Shown one piece after another: positions 53,464-63,067 of a stretch of DNA of 64,000 bases. The stretch covers positions 124,001-188,000 of the forward strand of contig OY829366.1 in NCBI GenBank assembly GCA_963691755.1. The letters run 5' to 3'. Position numbers and translations under genes: made by a program. The notes beneath the pieces were generated by a model. The model saw nothing but the letters and a program-made list of their open reading frames with translations, was not told where the DNA came from and searched no databases. The stretch comes from Dinoroseobacter sp013215265 (GTDB lineage Bacteria; Pseudomonadota; Alphaproteobacteria; Rhodobacterales; Rhodobacteraceae). Positions within the stretch are counted from its first letter, which is position 1. Each line of letters starts with the position of its first letter.

Positions 53464-53562
53464 AGCAGCGGCCTCGGTCTTGGGAAGAGTCGCGCAAAAG
53501 TATCAGGACAGCATGGGATTTCTTCGTTTTTTCCTAGGGCAAACTACATCATGTTAGAAGAT

Positions 53563-53582
53563 TTTACGTCTTTTGACGTAAA
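53563..53582. promoter_or_regulatory. Perfect palindrome upstream of dgcN
   Basis: TTTACGTC and GACGTAAA form 8-base arms around TTTT, 100 bases upstream of dgcN and about 130 upstream of the cytochrome b561 gene. It is a plausible dimeric regulator site, but no cognate regulator is encoded next to it. Confidence 0.45.
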
Positions 53583-53708
53583 TAAATGAAGATTCTTGCG
53601 CGCATTATCCGGGCTCCATGAGAGATTGCCGGTATCTTTTGCTTTAGCCTTTTCTCTTCCAGTCGTAAGCTCTCCTCATTGGTCTCGCCATTTCAGGAAA
53701 GCCACCAC

Positions 53709-54242
53709 ATGACACGCTATCATCCGCTCCTCGTCGCCCTGCATTGGATCCTTGCCTTGATGATCCTTGTTTCGCTTGTCATTGGCGGACCTGGGCTGGA
53801 GCGGCTTTCAAATGCGGACCCTGCCAAAGTTAGTGCACTTGCGGGTCACATGATTTTCGGATCCATCATCCTGATCCTGATGATTGTGCGACTGATCACC
53901 CGCGTCGTTTCCCAAAAGCCTGCACATGTGAGCACGGGCAACGCCATGATCAATCAAATCGGCATTTGGATCCCATGGGTTTTCTACCTTCTGGTGTTTG
54001 GTGTCTGCCTGAGCGGGATCGGGATTTCCGTCGCTGCGGGACTACCCGATATCGTGTTCTTTGGGTCAGAAACTCCGCTGCCTGAAAGTTTCTGGGACTA
54101 CCCGGCACGAACGGCACATTACGTCCTGACCACAGCTCTGCTGGCACTGATCGCAGTGCATGTGACTGCCGCACTCTTTCATCAGCTCGTCATGCAGAAC
54201 GGGCTGATTTCGCGCATGTGGTTTGGAAAGCGCTCTGACTAG
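53709..54242 (+). CDS. Cytochrome b561-family membrane protein
   Basis: This 177-residue four-helix di-haem protein has candidate ligands in RYHPLLVALHW, ALAGHMIFG, TAHYVLTT and VHVTAALFHQ. It would move electrons across or within the membrane, as in cytochrome b561 or hydrogenase-type b subunits. The ATG at 53709 is chosen over an in-frame ATG at 53679, because MTRYHPL is the family start. It ends 4 bases into convergent accA. Confidence 0.9.
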   Translation: MTRYHPLLVALHWILALMILVSLVIGGPGLERLSNADPAKVSALAGHMIFGSIILILMIVRLITRVVSQKPAHVSTGNAMINQIGIWIPWVFYLLVFGVCLSGIGISVAAGLPDIVFFGSETPLPESFWDYPARTAHYVLTTALLALIAVHVTAALFHQLVMQNGLISRMWFGKRSD

Positions 54243-55201
54243 GCCGCCAGCCCCTTGGAGCCTAGTGCGAGAAACTTCTTGCGCCGCGCGCTGAGAATTT
54301 GATCCCCGGGTTTTCCATCAAATTTGGCAAGCATCTGATTCAGGGTCTTGCCAACATTCTTGATAACCTGATCGCGGTGTCGCTGTGCCCCGCCTATTGG
54401 TTCATTGATGATCCGGTCAATCACGCCGAGCGACTTCAGGTCTTGCGCTGTCAGACGCAGCGCTTCGGCGGCTTCGCGCATCTTCTCAGCATCTTTCCAG
54501 AGAATCGACGCGCAGCCTTCAGGTGAAATTACCGAGTAAATCGAATGCTCGAGCATTGCGAGTTCGCTTGCCGTCGCGAAGGCAACAGCGCCACCGGAAC
54601 CACCTTCACCGATGATCACGCTGACCAATGGCACCTTCAGCTGAAGGCAGGCTTCGGTGGACCGGGCAATAGCTTCGGACTGACCGCGTTCTTCCGCGCC
54701 TTTGCCCGGATAGGCACCGGGTGTATCGACCAGTGTCACAACGGGAATGCCGAACTTGTCGGCCATTTCCATCAGGCGGATCGCTTTGCGATAGCCTTCT
54801 GGACGCGCCATGCCAAAATTGCGTTCGATCCGCGTTTTGGTGTCGCTGCCCTTTTCGTGCCCGATCACCATAACGGGACGGTCATCAAGCCGTGCGAGCC
54901 CCCCCATCACCGCATGATCGTCCGCAAAGTTCCGATCGCCTGCGAGCGGTGTATACTCTGAGAACAGCGCTTCGATATAGTCCTTGCAATGCGGCCGGTC
55001 GGGGTGGCGCGCCACCTGACATTTCCGCCACGGGGTCAAGGACCCATAAAGCTCAGCCAGTAATTCGTCGGCCTTTTTGTCGAGCGCTTTTGCTTCGCCT
55101 TCAACATCCATCTCCGGATTGGACCGCGCCATTGCACGCAGCTCTTCCGCCTTGCCTTCAATTTCGGCGAGCGGTTTTTCAAACTCGAGATAGTTCTGCA
55201 T
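54239..55201 (-). CDS. accA: Acetyl-CoA carboxylase carboxyltransferase subunit alpha
   Basis: This 320-residue protein has the crotonase-fold signature LTPWRKCQVARHPDRPHCKDYIEALF and GSGGAVAFATASELAMLEHSIYSVISPEGCASILWKDAEK. With AccD it transfers carboxyl from biotin to acetyl-CoA for fatty acid synthesis. Length and start are normal. The upstream gap to mcl1 (130 bases) shows nothing clear. Confidence 0.97.
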   Translation of the reverse strand: MQNYLEFEKPLAEIEGKAEELRAMARSNPEMDVEGEAKALDKKADELLAELYGSLTPWRKCQVARHPDRPHCKDYIEALFSEYTPLAGDRNFADDHAVMGGLARLDDRPVMVIGHEKGSDTKTRIERNFGMARPEGYRKAIRLMEMADKFGIPVVTLVDTPGAYPGKGAEERGQSEAIARSTEACLQLKVPLVSVIIGEGGSGGAVAFATASELAMLEHSIYSVISPEGCASILWKDAEKMREAAEALRLTAQDLKSLGVIDRIINEPIGGAQRHRDQVIKNVGKTLNQMLAKFDGKPGDQILSARRKKFLALGSKGLAA

Positions 55202-55331
55202 CAGGGCCTCCGGTCACTGGCCCGTATATGGCGACACTCGGCAGACGATGCAACTGAGCATGGTGTATGACTTTGGCCCATGAAAGGGAAACTCACAAGC
55301 ACGTGCCAATATGCTCCTGCATCAATCTGCG

Positions 55332-56291
55332 TCAGGCAGCTGCGATCATTTCGGCTTGTTTCACGATCACTTCGGCCTGTTTGATTGATGCGATATCAAC
55401 AAGACGACCTTTGTAGACAGTTGCGCCCGCCCCGCTGGCTTTGGCCTCTTCCATCGCAGCGAGAATCTCTCGCGCCTCGGTGACAGCCTCCTCAGATGGC
55501 GTGAAAACTTCGTTGGCCAAGGCGATCTGCTTTGGATGGATGGCCCATTTTCCCACCATTCCGAGTGTGGCCGAGCGCAGCGCCTGGGCGCGGTAGCCAT
55601 CATCATCAGAGAAATCTCCGAACGGACCATCAACGGGTAAAACGCCATGGGTTCGACATGCCGCGACGATGGCCGCCTGCGCCCAATGCCAAGGGTCTGA
55701 CCAGTGCTTCTGACCCTCACGGATCATGTAGTAGTTTTCCTGCGTGCCACCGATGCCAGTGGTTTGCATCCCCATGGACGCCGCAAAATCGGCTGCGCCA
55801 AGGCTCATAGCCTGCATGCGCGGGCTGGCGGCGGCAATCTCTTCAGCATGGGCAATGCCCGCAGCGCTTTCGATGATGACCTCAAAGCCAATGGGCTTCG
55901 TGCGTCCCTTGGCGCGCTCGATTGCGGTGACAAGTGCATCAACCGCATACACATCTGCGGCGCACCCAACCTTCGGGATCATGATAATGTCAAGCCGATC
56001 CCCGGCCTGTTCCAAGACGTCAACCACGTCGCGGTACCAATAAGGTGTATCAAGCCCATTTATGCGTACACTGAGCGTCTTGTTACCCCAGTCGACGGTA
56101 TTGATGGCTTCGATGACATTGGCGCGCGCAGCGTCCTTGTCTGTCGGGGCAACGCTGTCTTCCAGATCAAGGTTGATAACATCCGCAGCACTTGCCGCCA
56201 TCTTTGCAAAAAGCTTGGTATTTGAACCCGGGCCAAAGAGTTGACAGCGATTGGGGCGAGCGACAGGGGCGGGTTGCAGGCGGAAAGACAT
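55332..56291 (-). CDS. mcl1: L-malyl-CoA/beta-methylmalyl-CoA lyase
   Basis: This 319-residue CitE-fold protein has SNTKLFAKMAASAADVINLDLEDSV (Mg-binding Glu/Asp), GFEVIIESAAG and GMVGKWAIHPKQ. In Rhodobacter, Mcl1 of this length cleaves beta-methylmalyl-CoA to glyoxylate and propionyl-CoA in the ethylmalonyl-CoA pathway. It suggests acetate assimilation without isocitrate lyase in this organism, an inference from a single gene. Confidence 0.92.
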   Translation of the reverse strand: MSFRLQPAPVARPNRCQLFGPGSNTKLFAKMAASAADVINLDLEDSVAPTDKDAARANVIEAINTVDWGNKTLSVRINGLDTPYWYRDVVDVLEQAGDRLDIIMIPKVGCAADVYAVDALVTAIERAKGRTKPIGFEVIIESAAGIAHAEEIAAASPRMQAMSLGAADFAASMGMQTTGIGGTQENYYMIREGQKHWSDPWHWAQAAIVAACRTHGVLPVDGPFGDFSDDDGYRAQALRSATLGMVGKWAIHPKQIALANEVFTPSEEAVTEAREILAAMEEAKASGAGATVYKGRLVDIASIKQAEVIVKQAEMIAAA

Positions 56292-56405
56292 CTGGCGACT
56301 CCGTGACGTAATGAAGTTTCAACATAGCTGCCACATGGGTTAGATTATTGCGCGCACGTTCGCAATGCCGATTTTGCGGGTGCAGCAATTTCGCTCAACT
56401 CACCG

Positions 56406-57011
56406 CTACCACAAGGTCTTTCTTGCGTGCGGCAGCCATTCCTCATCATAGGTTTTGCCATCGAATTTCCCGGACGAAATTTCGGAAAGCATATCTCCGA
56501 CAGATGGCAATACACCGTCGAAATCTCCCATCCAAAGTGCTGAGCGCATCAACGCTCTTGCGCATTGGCTGTAGACCTCTGCGATGCGGATTATGATTAC
56601 GCTCCGCGGTCGCTTTTGCCCCGGGCGCTCGAACCGCGCCAGTATTTCGCCATCGACCGCAAGAACAGCGTCACCGTTGACGCGGATCACGTTGTTCTTG
56701 CCGGGAACCATGAACATGAGCGATACGCGTCCGTCCTCAACGATATTTCGCAGGGAATCCATACGGTTGTTACCACGCCAGTCCGGCAGTGCGAGCGTAT
56801 GGTCGTCGAGAATGGAAACGACAGGATCTTCGTCACCACGCGGAGAGCCATCTGTGCCACCCGGACCGACGGTCGTCAGCACGCAAAAGCGAGAGGCTTC
56901 AATCCACGCACGATAGGCCGGTGTCAGGAAATCTGTGACCTTCAATAAAGACGCTTCGCCCGGCTTGCCGTATAACGCTTCAAGCTCGGCAATCGTCGCG
57001 ATGGTCTTCAT
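56406..57011 (-). CDS. Pyridoxamine 5'-phosphate oxidase-family flavoprotein
   Basis: This 201-residue FMN-binding split-barrel protein of the PPOX class has VLTTVGPGGTDGSPRGDEDP, LPDWRGNNRMDSLRNIVEDGRVSLMFMVPG and INGDAVLAVDGEIL-type strands. It is not the canonical PdxH, which is longer and has PLP-site residues. It may be a flavin-dependent reductase or haem-utilisation relative. Its start overlaps the plsC stop by 4 bases. Confidence 0.85.
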   Translation of the reverse strand: MKTIATIAELEALYGKPGEASLLKVTDFLTPAYRAWIEASRFCVLTTVGPGGTDGSPRGDEDPVVSILDDHTLALPDWRGNNRMDSLRNIVEDGRVSLMFMVPGKNNVIRVNGDAVLAVDGEILARFERPGQKRPRSVIIIRIAEVYSQCARALMRSALWMGDFDGVLPSVGDMLSEISSGKFDGKTYDEEWLPHARKTLW

Positions 57012-57739
57012 GATGCAACGAAACCAGCATCTTCCATCAACCGGTTTGATGCAGTTTCAACGTCGTCTTCCAGCCGTGACATAAACTCGGGCAACGCCAG
57101 TCCAGGCGCTATTGCGGGCAAGAATTCAACGACCGCAAGGCCAGGCTTTCGTAAAATGCCATGACGGGGCCAGAACACACCTACATTGGTAGCGGCAGGA
57201 TAGCAGGGCTGTTCCAGTGCTATGTAGAGCGCTCCGACCCCCGACTTATAGGCCCGCGCAACGCCCGGCGCGACACGTGTACCCTGCGGATAGATTATCA
57301 GCTGCCCCGGAGGCGCTTCTGGATCTCTTACACCTGCAACCATCTGCTGAACCGCAGCGGCCTTCTTGCCCCGATCGACAGGAACGCACCCAATCCGCTT
57401 TGCGAACCAGCCCAGGATCGGAGCCCAGCGTAATTCCTGCTTCATGACGAATTTCGGTTCTGGCACGACGGACACGATCAGGATGATGTCGAAAAAGCTC
57501 TGGTGCTTTGACGCGATCAGAACCTCGCCCGTTGGGATGTCGCCTCGAACTTCTGATTTCAGGCCCACCATCCACGACGCAGTCCACCGCACCCAACGGC
57601 AGTAAGTGTGCACTCCGTCATAGGCAGACTGTCGGCGAAACACGGCCAAAGGTGCGTAGTAAATCGCCAGAACCGCCATCATCAGATACATCTGAATGAT
57701 GAAAATAAATGAGACGATATATTGCCAAGCCGTTTTCAT
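57008..57739 (-). CDS. plsC: 1-acyl-sn-glycerol-3-phosphate acyltransferase
   Basis: This 243-residue protein is read from the ATG at 57739, which overlaps the ftsX stop. The upstream in-frame ATG lies in ftsX. It has an N-terminal helix and the HX4D motif HQSFFD (catalytic His), plus YPQGTR. It acylates lysophosphatidic acid in phospholipid synthesis. It belongs to the run ftsE-ftsX-plsC. Confidence 0.9.
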   Translation of the reverse strand: MKTAWQYIVSFIFIIQMYLMMAVLAIYYAPLAVFRRQSAYDGVHTYCRWVRWTASWMVGLKSEVRGDIPTGEVLIASKHQSFFDIILIVSVVPEPKFVMKQELRWAPILGWFAKRIGCVPVDRGKKAAAVQQMVAGVRDPEAPPGQLIIYPQGTRVAPGVARAYKSGVGALYIALEQPCYPAATNVGVFWPRHGILRKPGLAVVEFLPAIAPGLALPEFMSRLEDDVETASNRLMEDAGFVAS

Positions 57740-58632
57740 GGCAGTCCTTTCAATACGCGCGCAGCGGCATGGCGCGTCGCGAGAAGCGCCAAAACCGCCA
57801 CGACCGGCGGTACGAATATTGGGGTGATCCATCCCAGCCCTTCGAAACTAAGGTCCGTCAGGAAACTTTCAGAGGTCCGTGTCCCTGGCAGAAGCGTGAT
57901 CGCAATGACACCCGCTGCAGCCCCAACGGTTGCACCAAGGGCGGCGCGATTGGTGAAACGTCGCATAAATGCACCCGCAATGTAGCTGTCGCGTGCGCCC
58001 ACAAGACGCAACACTTCTATGACCTGCTTGTTTGCAGCCAGCGCAGCCTGCGCTGCAAGGGTGATCATCGCCGCTGTGGCGCAACCGATCAGCAGCAAGG
58101 ACAGCAAGCCAAGTAGGCGCAGTCCTCCTGCCGCTTCGACCAACGGTTGCCGCCAGCGTGTGTGGTCATCAAGAACCGCGTCTGGCGCTTCAGCCTCCAG
58201 CCGCAGCCGCAAGCCTTCCGCAGCAAACCCGTCTCCCGCTTCAATGACTTCAATCAGCGCAGGCACTGGAAGCGCATCGATTGGAATTCCCGCACCAAGC
58301 CAGGGTTCCAGCAGCGCGGCTTGTTCCTCGTTACTTAGAACGCGGAATTCCGAAATGCCTGGTGTGGTTTGCAGAATACTTTCAACGGCAGCAACCTGCG
58401 CGGCCATCTGGTCCTGAGGCGCTGAGATCCGGATGGTTGATGACCTAGCAAGGGCATCGCTCCATTGCGTGGCTACCCGCGAGGTCGCCAACGAAAGGGC
58501 AAGCGCAAACACCGCGAGAAACGCCATCGCAGCAGCCGTGAACAGCGTAAGACGGACTGTGTAACCCGTTGGCGGGACGATCCTGTCGGCCTGTCTGTCA
58601 GTCGCGAGCACGAGAAGATTGGACAGCTTCAT
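57736..58632 (-). CDS. ftsX: Cell division protein FtsX
   Basis: This 298-residue FtsX-family permease has an N-terminal helix (FTAAAMAFLAVFALALSL) and a periplasmic domain at about 50-155. Three more helices follow (about 170-290). With FtsE it activates septal cell-wall hydrolases. It overlaps ftsE and plsC by 4 bases each. The identification rests on the arrangement and topology. Confidence 0.9.
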   Translation of the reverse strand: MKLSNLLVLATDRQADRIVPPTGYTVRLTLFTAAAMAFLAVFALALSLATSRVATQWSDALARSSTIRISAPQDQMAAQVAAVESILQTTPGISEFRVLSNEEQAALLEPWLGAGIPIDALPVPALIEVIEAGDGFAAEGLRLRLEAEAPDAVLDDHTRWRQPLVEAAGGLRLLGLLSLLLIGCATAAMITLAAQAALAANKQVIEVLRLVGARDSYIAGAFMRRFTNRAALGATVGAAAGVIAITLLPGTRTSESFLTDLSFEGLGWITPIFVPPVVAVLALLATRHAAARVLKGLP

Positions 58633-59303
58633 AGATCTGCCCCTGCCAGTGTGAGACGACCGCCTGTTATGCGCAAAACACGCGTGGACACTTGGCTCTT
58701 TGAAGCCCTGATCAGGGATAGATCATGGGTCGCGATCAGTACTGTTTTACCCATTTTGTTCAGCTCGACCAGCAACGACAACAACCGCAGAGACATGTCC
58801 CAGTCGACGTTACCCGTCGGTTCATCGGCCAGAATAATATCTGGCGCCGTCATCACAGCTCGCGCGAGCGCCGCTCTTTGTCGTTCACCGCCTGAAAGTT
58901 CCTGAGGATACTGCATGGCCTGGTCGCTCAACCCGACCCAGCCCAACAAATCGTCCAGATCAGAAGCTGAAATCGGGCGCCCGGACACTGTGAGCGGCAA
59001 GGCGATGTTTTCGGCGACACTGAGGTGATCGAGAAACTGGCAATCCTGATGTACGACACCGATCTTCAGCCGCAAAGACGCGACGGCATCTCGCGACAAT
59101 TCCGGGCCGTCGACTCCGAAGAAACGAACATGCCCAAGTGTCGGCTGAAGATCTTTATAGCAGAGCTTCAGTAAAGTGGTTTTCCCGGCCCCTGATGGTC
59201 CCGTCAGAAAGTGGAAGGATCCAGGCGCAAGTTTCAAGGACACGTCGGACAACAGCGCGGGGCCATTGCCATAACTATAGGCGACATTGTCCAGCTCGAT
59301 CAC
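58629..59303 (-). CDS. ftsE: Cell division ATP-binding protein FtsE
   Basis: This 224-residue ABC ATPase has Walker A GPSGAGKTT, LSGGERQRAALARAV and Walker B IILADEPTGNVD. It powers FtsX in divisome activation. It begins the ftsE-ftsX-plsC run and is divergent from the zinc-ribbon protein. Confidence 0.94.
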   Translation of the reverse strand: MIELDNVAYSYGNGPALLSDVSLKLAPGSFHFLTGPSGAGKTTLLKLCYKDLQPTLGHVRFFGVDGPELSRDAVASLRLKIGVVHQDCQFLDHLSVAENIALPLTVSGRPISASDLDDLLGWVGLSDQAMQYPQELSGGERQRAALARAVMTAPDIILADEPTGNVDWDMSLRLLSLLVELNKMGKTVLIATHDLSLIRASKSQVSTRVLRITGGRLTLAGADL

Positions 59304-59463
59304 GCGCGCGAGTTCCTTAGAGCGGTTGTTGAAACCCTGTTATCGGCGCAGAGGCAGTGTTGCAATCACGCTTAAACCTCTGCGACCACTTGGAAAGACC
59401 CATCAGCGTTGATAGGTAGGCGTTGAAGGTATGTAAGGTTTCGCACCTTAGAAAGGGACCTTG

Positions 59464-60393
59464 ATGCGGCTGGTTTGTCCAAACTGCAGCGCAGAATATG
59501 AAGTAGACGTCAGCGTCATTCCAGCCGAAGGGCGGGATGTGCAGTGCTCAAACTGTGCTCATACATGGTTTGAACCTCACCCTGATGAAGCCAAGGCGCC
59601 TGCTAAGGATGCGGAAAACGCTGCTGAACCAGCGCAGTCCGCACGCCCCAAACGGATTCAACCTCGGGTTACCGTGACACGGGCAGAAGAGCTTAACAAT
59701 CCGCAGCCCGCACCCCAACCCGAGCCACAGCGCAGGTCACGCGTAGCGGCTGAACGTGCCGCGCGCGCCCAAGTGGATTCGACACCTGTCACTGAAGACG
59801 ATCCCGCCCTGCGGCCCGCCCCCAAGCGCAATATCGATCCCAATGTTCTTCAAGTCTTGCGTGAAGAAGCCGAACACGAAGCAAGTTTGCGACGCGGCGA
59901 GACGCCAGAACTCATTGAGTCACAATCCGAGTTGGCGCTTGCAGGCGCAGCACCAAGCCAATCGCGACGGACATCCACAGACCCAAGAGATGTACCAGAT
60001 GATGAATTGGTCCCTTCAGGCACAATAGGGCCACGCCGCGTCACTCGTAGCGGGCGCAAAGAGATGCTGCCCGATATCGAAGAGATCAATTCAAGCCTGC
60101 GCGCCTCAACCGACCGAAAGACTTCGGTGCCAGCCTATGTCGAGGTCGAAGAACGCCTGAAAAAAGTACGGCGCGGTCAGGGATTCCGCATGGGCTTCAG
60201 TCTGGTGATGATCGTGGCTGCAATCGGAATATTCGTGTACGCTTTCACCCCTGAAATCAGCGCGCGCGTGCCTCAGGCCGAACCATTTCTCGGCACCTAT
60301 GTCGTGGAGGTTAACAAGGCACGCAGCTGGCTGGATACCACTGTGCGATCGCTTTCCACTCAAATCAGCGAGTTGATCGCAGAAAATAGCTGA
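59464..60393 (+). CDS. Zinc-ribbon (MJ0042-type) membrane protein
   Basis: This 309-residue protein is read from the ATG at 59464, with GGGA upstream. Its N-terminal zinc ribbon has C5/C8 and C28/C31 (MRLVCPNCSAEYEV and CSNCAHTW). A long disordered charged and Pro/Ala-rich region (about 45-230) leads to one membrane helix (about 240-262, MGFSLVMIVAAIGIFVYAF) and a short C-terminal tail. Homologues occur near ftsE in Rhodobacteraceae. Its function is unknown. Confidence 0.85.
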   Translation: MRLVCPNCSAEYEVDVSVIPAEGRDVQCSNCAHTWFEPHPDEAKAPAKDAENAAEPAQSARPKRIQPRVTVTRAEELNNPQPAPQPEPQRRSRVAAERAARAQVDSTPVTEDDPALRPAPKRNIDPNVLQVLREEAEHEASLRRGETPELIESQSELALAGAAPSQSRRTSTDPRDVPDDELVPSGTIGPRRVTRSGRKEMLPDIEEINSSLRASTDRKTSVPAYVEVEERLKKVRRGQGFRMGFSLVMIVAAIGIFVYAFTPEISARVPQAEPFLGTYVVEVNKARSWLDTTVRSLSTQISELIAENS

Positions 60394-60471
60394 CCTGGAT
60401 TCCCAAGATTAACGGTGGGATGAACGATCGGCTCACTGGTTCTTGCTGGCTTAGAATAGCAACCCTGTGCT

Positions 60472-63039
60472 TTAGTTTCCGAACCTGTCCAGCAGACGGT
60501 TGAGATAGTCGCGTTCAGCTTCCGGGCGCTCACGTTCACCAGCGCGGCGGCGAATCTCATCGAGCAAATCTTGCGCACGACGCTGTTGGTCTTCGCCCCC
60601 GAGAAGTGAATCGTCCGTGCCCAGACGACCAAAATTGCCAGCTTCGCGTCCGAGCGGATCGCGGTTGCTTTCAGGATTGTCGTTGGCGCGTGCCTGACCC
60701 TGTCCGTCTTGCTGGCCTTGCTGCTCTCGCGCCATCATCTCACCAAGGTTCTGCATCCCGTCGCGCAGCGCATCAATGGCTTCGGACTGGCTGTCGAGTG
60801 CTTCGGCGAGATCGCCGTCTTCCAGCGCCTCGGCCGCATCGTCCATAGCTTCGCCTGCGCGCCCGAGCGCCTCGCGCGCAGCATCGCCTTCAGGAGTTCC
60901 GACGCCGGGAAGATTGCGTCGCTGACCTTCCAGAATTCCTTGCAAGGCGCGCTGACGTTCTGCGAGAGTTTCGGCATCTAGCTCGCCCTGACCCTGCTGC
61001 CCTCCCGGGCGTTGTTCACCGCCTTGGCCTTGCTGGTCGCCACCTTGCTGCTGGCCCTGTTGTTGGCCCTGCTGTCCTTGCTGTTGGCCCTGTTGCTGGC
61101 CCTGCTGTTGACCACGCTGCATATCGCGGAAAGATTCGTCAGCCAGATCCTGCTGATCGCGCAGAGTGTCCTGAAGGCCCTCCATGGCCTGCTGACCCGG
61201 GCTATCGCGTTGCTGACCTTGCTGGCCCTCAGCCACCTGCATGTTTTCCATCATTTCCATGAGCTGATCGAGAAGCGCTTGCGCCTCGTCCATGCGACCT
61301 TGCTGCATCAGCTCTTCGATCTGATCGAGAAGCTCCTGCAACTGGTCCTGCGTCATGGTCTGTGCGTTCGGATCCGCCTGAGGCTGCTGATCCCCGTCCT
61401 GACGTTGCTGTTCCGCAAGTTGTTGCATGTAATCATCCATAGCGTCACGCAGCTCTTGCATCAGCTCGGAGATCTCGTCCTCAGACGCGCCACGCCGCAT
61501 CGCCTCGTTCAGCATTTCTTGAGCACGACGCAGTCTTTCGGCGGCATCCGCAAGATTGCCTTCCTCGAACTGAAGTGCTGCCTCCCAGAGAAGCTCCGCC
61601 AGCGCATCGCGTGTGTCAGGTGACAGGTCCCCGGCATCCAGAGCGTCCTGCAATTGCGTCATGGCGTCTTGCAGCAACGTCAGGCCGTCTTCGTTGGTAA
61701 AGGTGTCTTCGGGAAGGTTGGTGATGGCCCGCAGTATCATGTCCACCTGCGGCCCATTCGTGGTCGTCCACAGAAGATCACGCCGCTGTTCGACGATGGC
61801 CGAGGCGATCGGATTGAAGAAACGACGCCCGGGAAGGACCATATCGAACGGAAGGGATTGCCCCGTCTGGCCCAGATCATCTTCAGCGCTAAGCGAAATA
61901 CGTACGGGCAGATTGGCCCAAGGGTGCAGTGAAAAATCTTCGGAAAGCACCTCGGTAAACTCTGCACGGTCTCCGGTCAGTGTCAGAGGAATGGGAAAGG
62001 TGATATCGGCGCGCGGCTCGGGGTCTGAAACAAGTCCGTAGCGGCGTTCAACAACATCCAGATCGAGCTCAATTCTTGCCGTACCACCCACAACCGCAAA
62101 ATCATCACGTGCCGTAAATGGCAGCCGCATTTCACCCCCTGCAACACGGCTGAGGGGGCCGTCGATAACGATTTCCGGCGCGTTGTCCGCATCCATCATG
62201 ATGGACCATACCCGGCCCGCATCCCCGTCAATCGCAAGATCACCCGTACGATCCACGCGCAATTCCTGCACTGGATCTGTGCTGCTGCCAGGAGATGTAT
62301 CCGTCACAGACTGGGTAACCGTCAGACTGTCTTCGGGACCATAAAGCCGCAATGTCAGACGGCTGCCTTCGGGCACTGCAACCGCATCGCTAAGTTCATT
62401 CAGATAAAGGCTGGGTCGCCCTGTATAGGCAGGGGGTTCTGCCCAGCCTTCCCAGGCAGGACCCGTAGCGAGCGCCTGAGCAGGACCGCTGAGCCCTGTA
62501 TCGTTGCGGCCAGTGAACGTTCCAAACAAGAGCGCCAGAACAACCCCCGTGGCGGCCACATAGCGCAAGGCGAAGGGGTCGCGTGACGCGAGCTTCAGGT
62601 CCGGAGCCACCGGTTTTGCACTGCGCGCACGCTCTGCAATACGCGCCAGATGCGCGCTCCATACAGCACGTGCGGCCAGATCAGAGCTGCCGATCGCAAG
62701 CGTATCGTCCAGCGTCTCTACTGGTCTTCCAGGCGTCGCCTGATCGAAACGGCTCGATGCCTCCTGGCTGGTTGGCAGTCGGAAACGCCAGACGCCGTAT
62801 CCAAGAGCGGCAGCAAGAACCACGGCCACAGCAATCAAACGGACGGGCGAGGTATCAACGCCAAAGGCCCAGGCTGTGAGTGCAACGCCAAAGATCACCC
62901 ATGCAGGCCAGAACGCGCGTACGCCATGTTCAAGTACCATCCCCAGCCGCGTCCAGAACACAGGACGATAAAGCGCGCGCCGCACCAGCTGCGTTTCACG
63001 ATCAAGATCTGGGCGGGATTTTCCCGGCACTTCGGTCAT
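60472..63039 (-). CDS. TIGR02302/DUF4175 family large membrane protein
   Basis: This 855-residue protein has two or three N-terminal helices (about 35-75 and 150-170), then a periplasmic beta-rich region (about 180-400) and a long Gln/Asp/Glu-rich coiled C-terminus with a Gly-Gln repeat (about 640-680). The TIGR02302 family is common in alphaproteobacteria next to lysA. Its function is unknown. An antisense frame of the repeat gives a false leucine-rich ORF. Confidence 0.9.
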   Translation of the reverse strand: MTEVPGKSRPDLDRETQLVRRALYRPVFWTRLGMVLEHGVRAFWPAWVIFGVALTAWAFGVDTSPVRLIAVAVVLAAALGYGVWRFRLPTSQEASSRFDQATPGRPVETLDDTLAIGSSDLAARAVWSAHLARIAERARSAKPVAPDLKLASRDPFALRYVAATGVVLALLFGTFTGRNDTGLSGPAQALATGPAWEGWAEPPAYTGRPSLYLNELSDAVAVPEGSRLTLRLYGPEDSLTVTQSVTDTSPGSSTDPVQELRVDRTGDLAIDGDAGRVWSIMMDADNAPEIVIDGPLSRVAGGEMRLPFTARDDFAVVGGTARIELDLDVVERRYGLVSDPEPRADITFPIPLTLTGDRAEFTEVLSEDFSLHPWANLPVRISLSAEDDLGQTGQSLPFDMVLPGRRFFNPIASAIVEQRRDLLWTTTNGPQVDMILRAITNLPEDTFTNEDGLTLLQDAMTQLQDALDAGDLSPDTRDALAELLWEAALQFEEGNLADAAERLRRAQEMLNEAMRRGASEDEISELMQELRDAMDDYMQQLAEQQRQDGDQQPQADPNAQTMTQDQLQELLDQIEELMQQGRMDEAQALLDQLMEMMENMQVAEGQQGQQRDSPGQQAMEGLQDTLRDQQDLADESFRDMQRGQQQGQQQGQQQGQQGQQQGQQQGGDQQGQGGEQRPGGQQGQGELDAETLAERQRALQGILEGQRRNLPGVGTPEGDAAREALGRAGEAMDDAAEALEDGDLAEALDSQSEAIDALRDGMQNLGEMMAREQQGQQDGQGQARANDNPESNRDPLGREAGNFGRLGTDDSLLGGEDQQRRAQDLLDEIRRRAGERERPEAERDYLNRLLDRFGN
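61019..61118 (-). repeat. Gln/Gly-rich tandem codon repeat in the TIGR02302 gene
   Basis: The DNA repeats a CTGTTGGCC/CTGCTG-type unit (CAG/CAA and GGC on the coding strand), giving stretches of QQGQ. It is a coding low-complexity repeat and a likely site of length variation. Confidence 0.75.
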
Positions 63040-63067
63040 TCACACTCCGGTCTGGCGGCGCACCGCC

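Noticed and set aside
61019..61118. CRISPR-like or satellite repeat
   Set aside because: The repeats are codon-scale and in frame with a protein, without spacers or cas genes.
61012..61623. 203-residue leucine-rich plus-strand ORF
   Set aside because: It is the antisense of the Gln-rich repeat of the TIGR02302 gene; leucine runs come from CAG/CTG codons. It has no family features.
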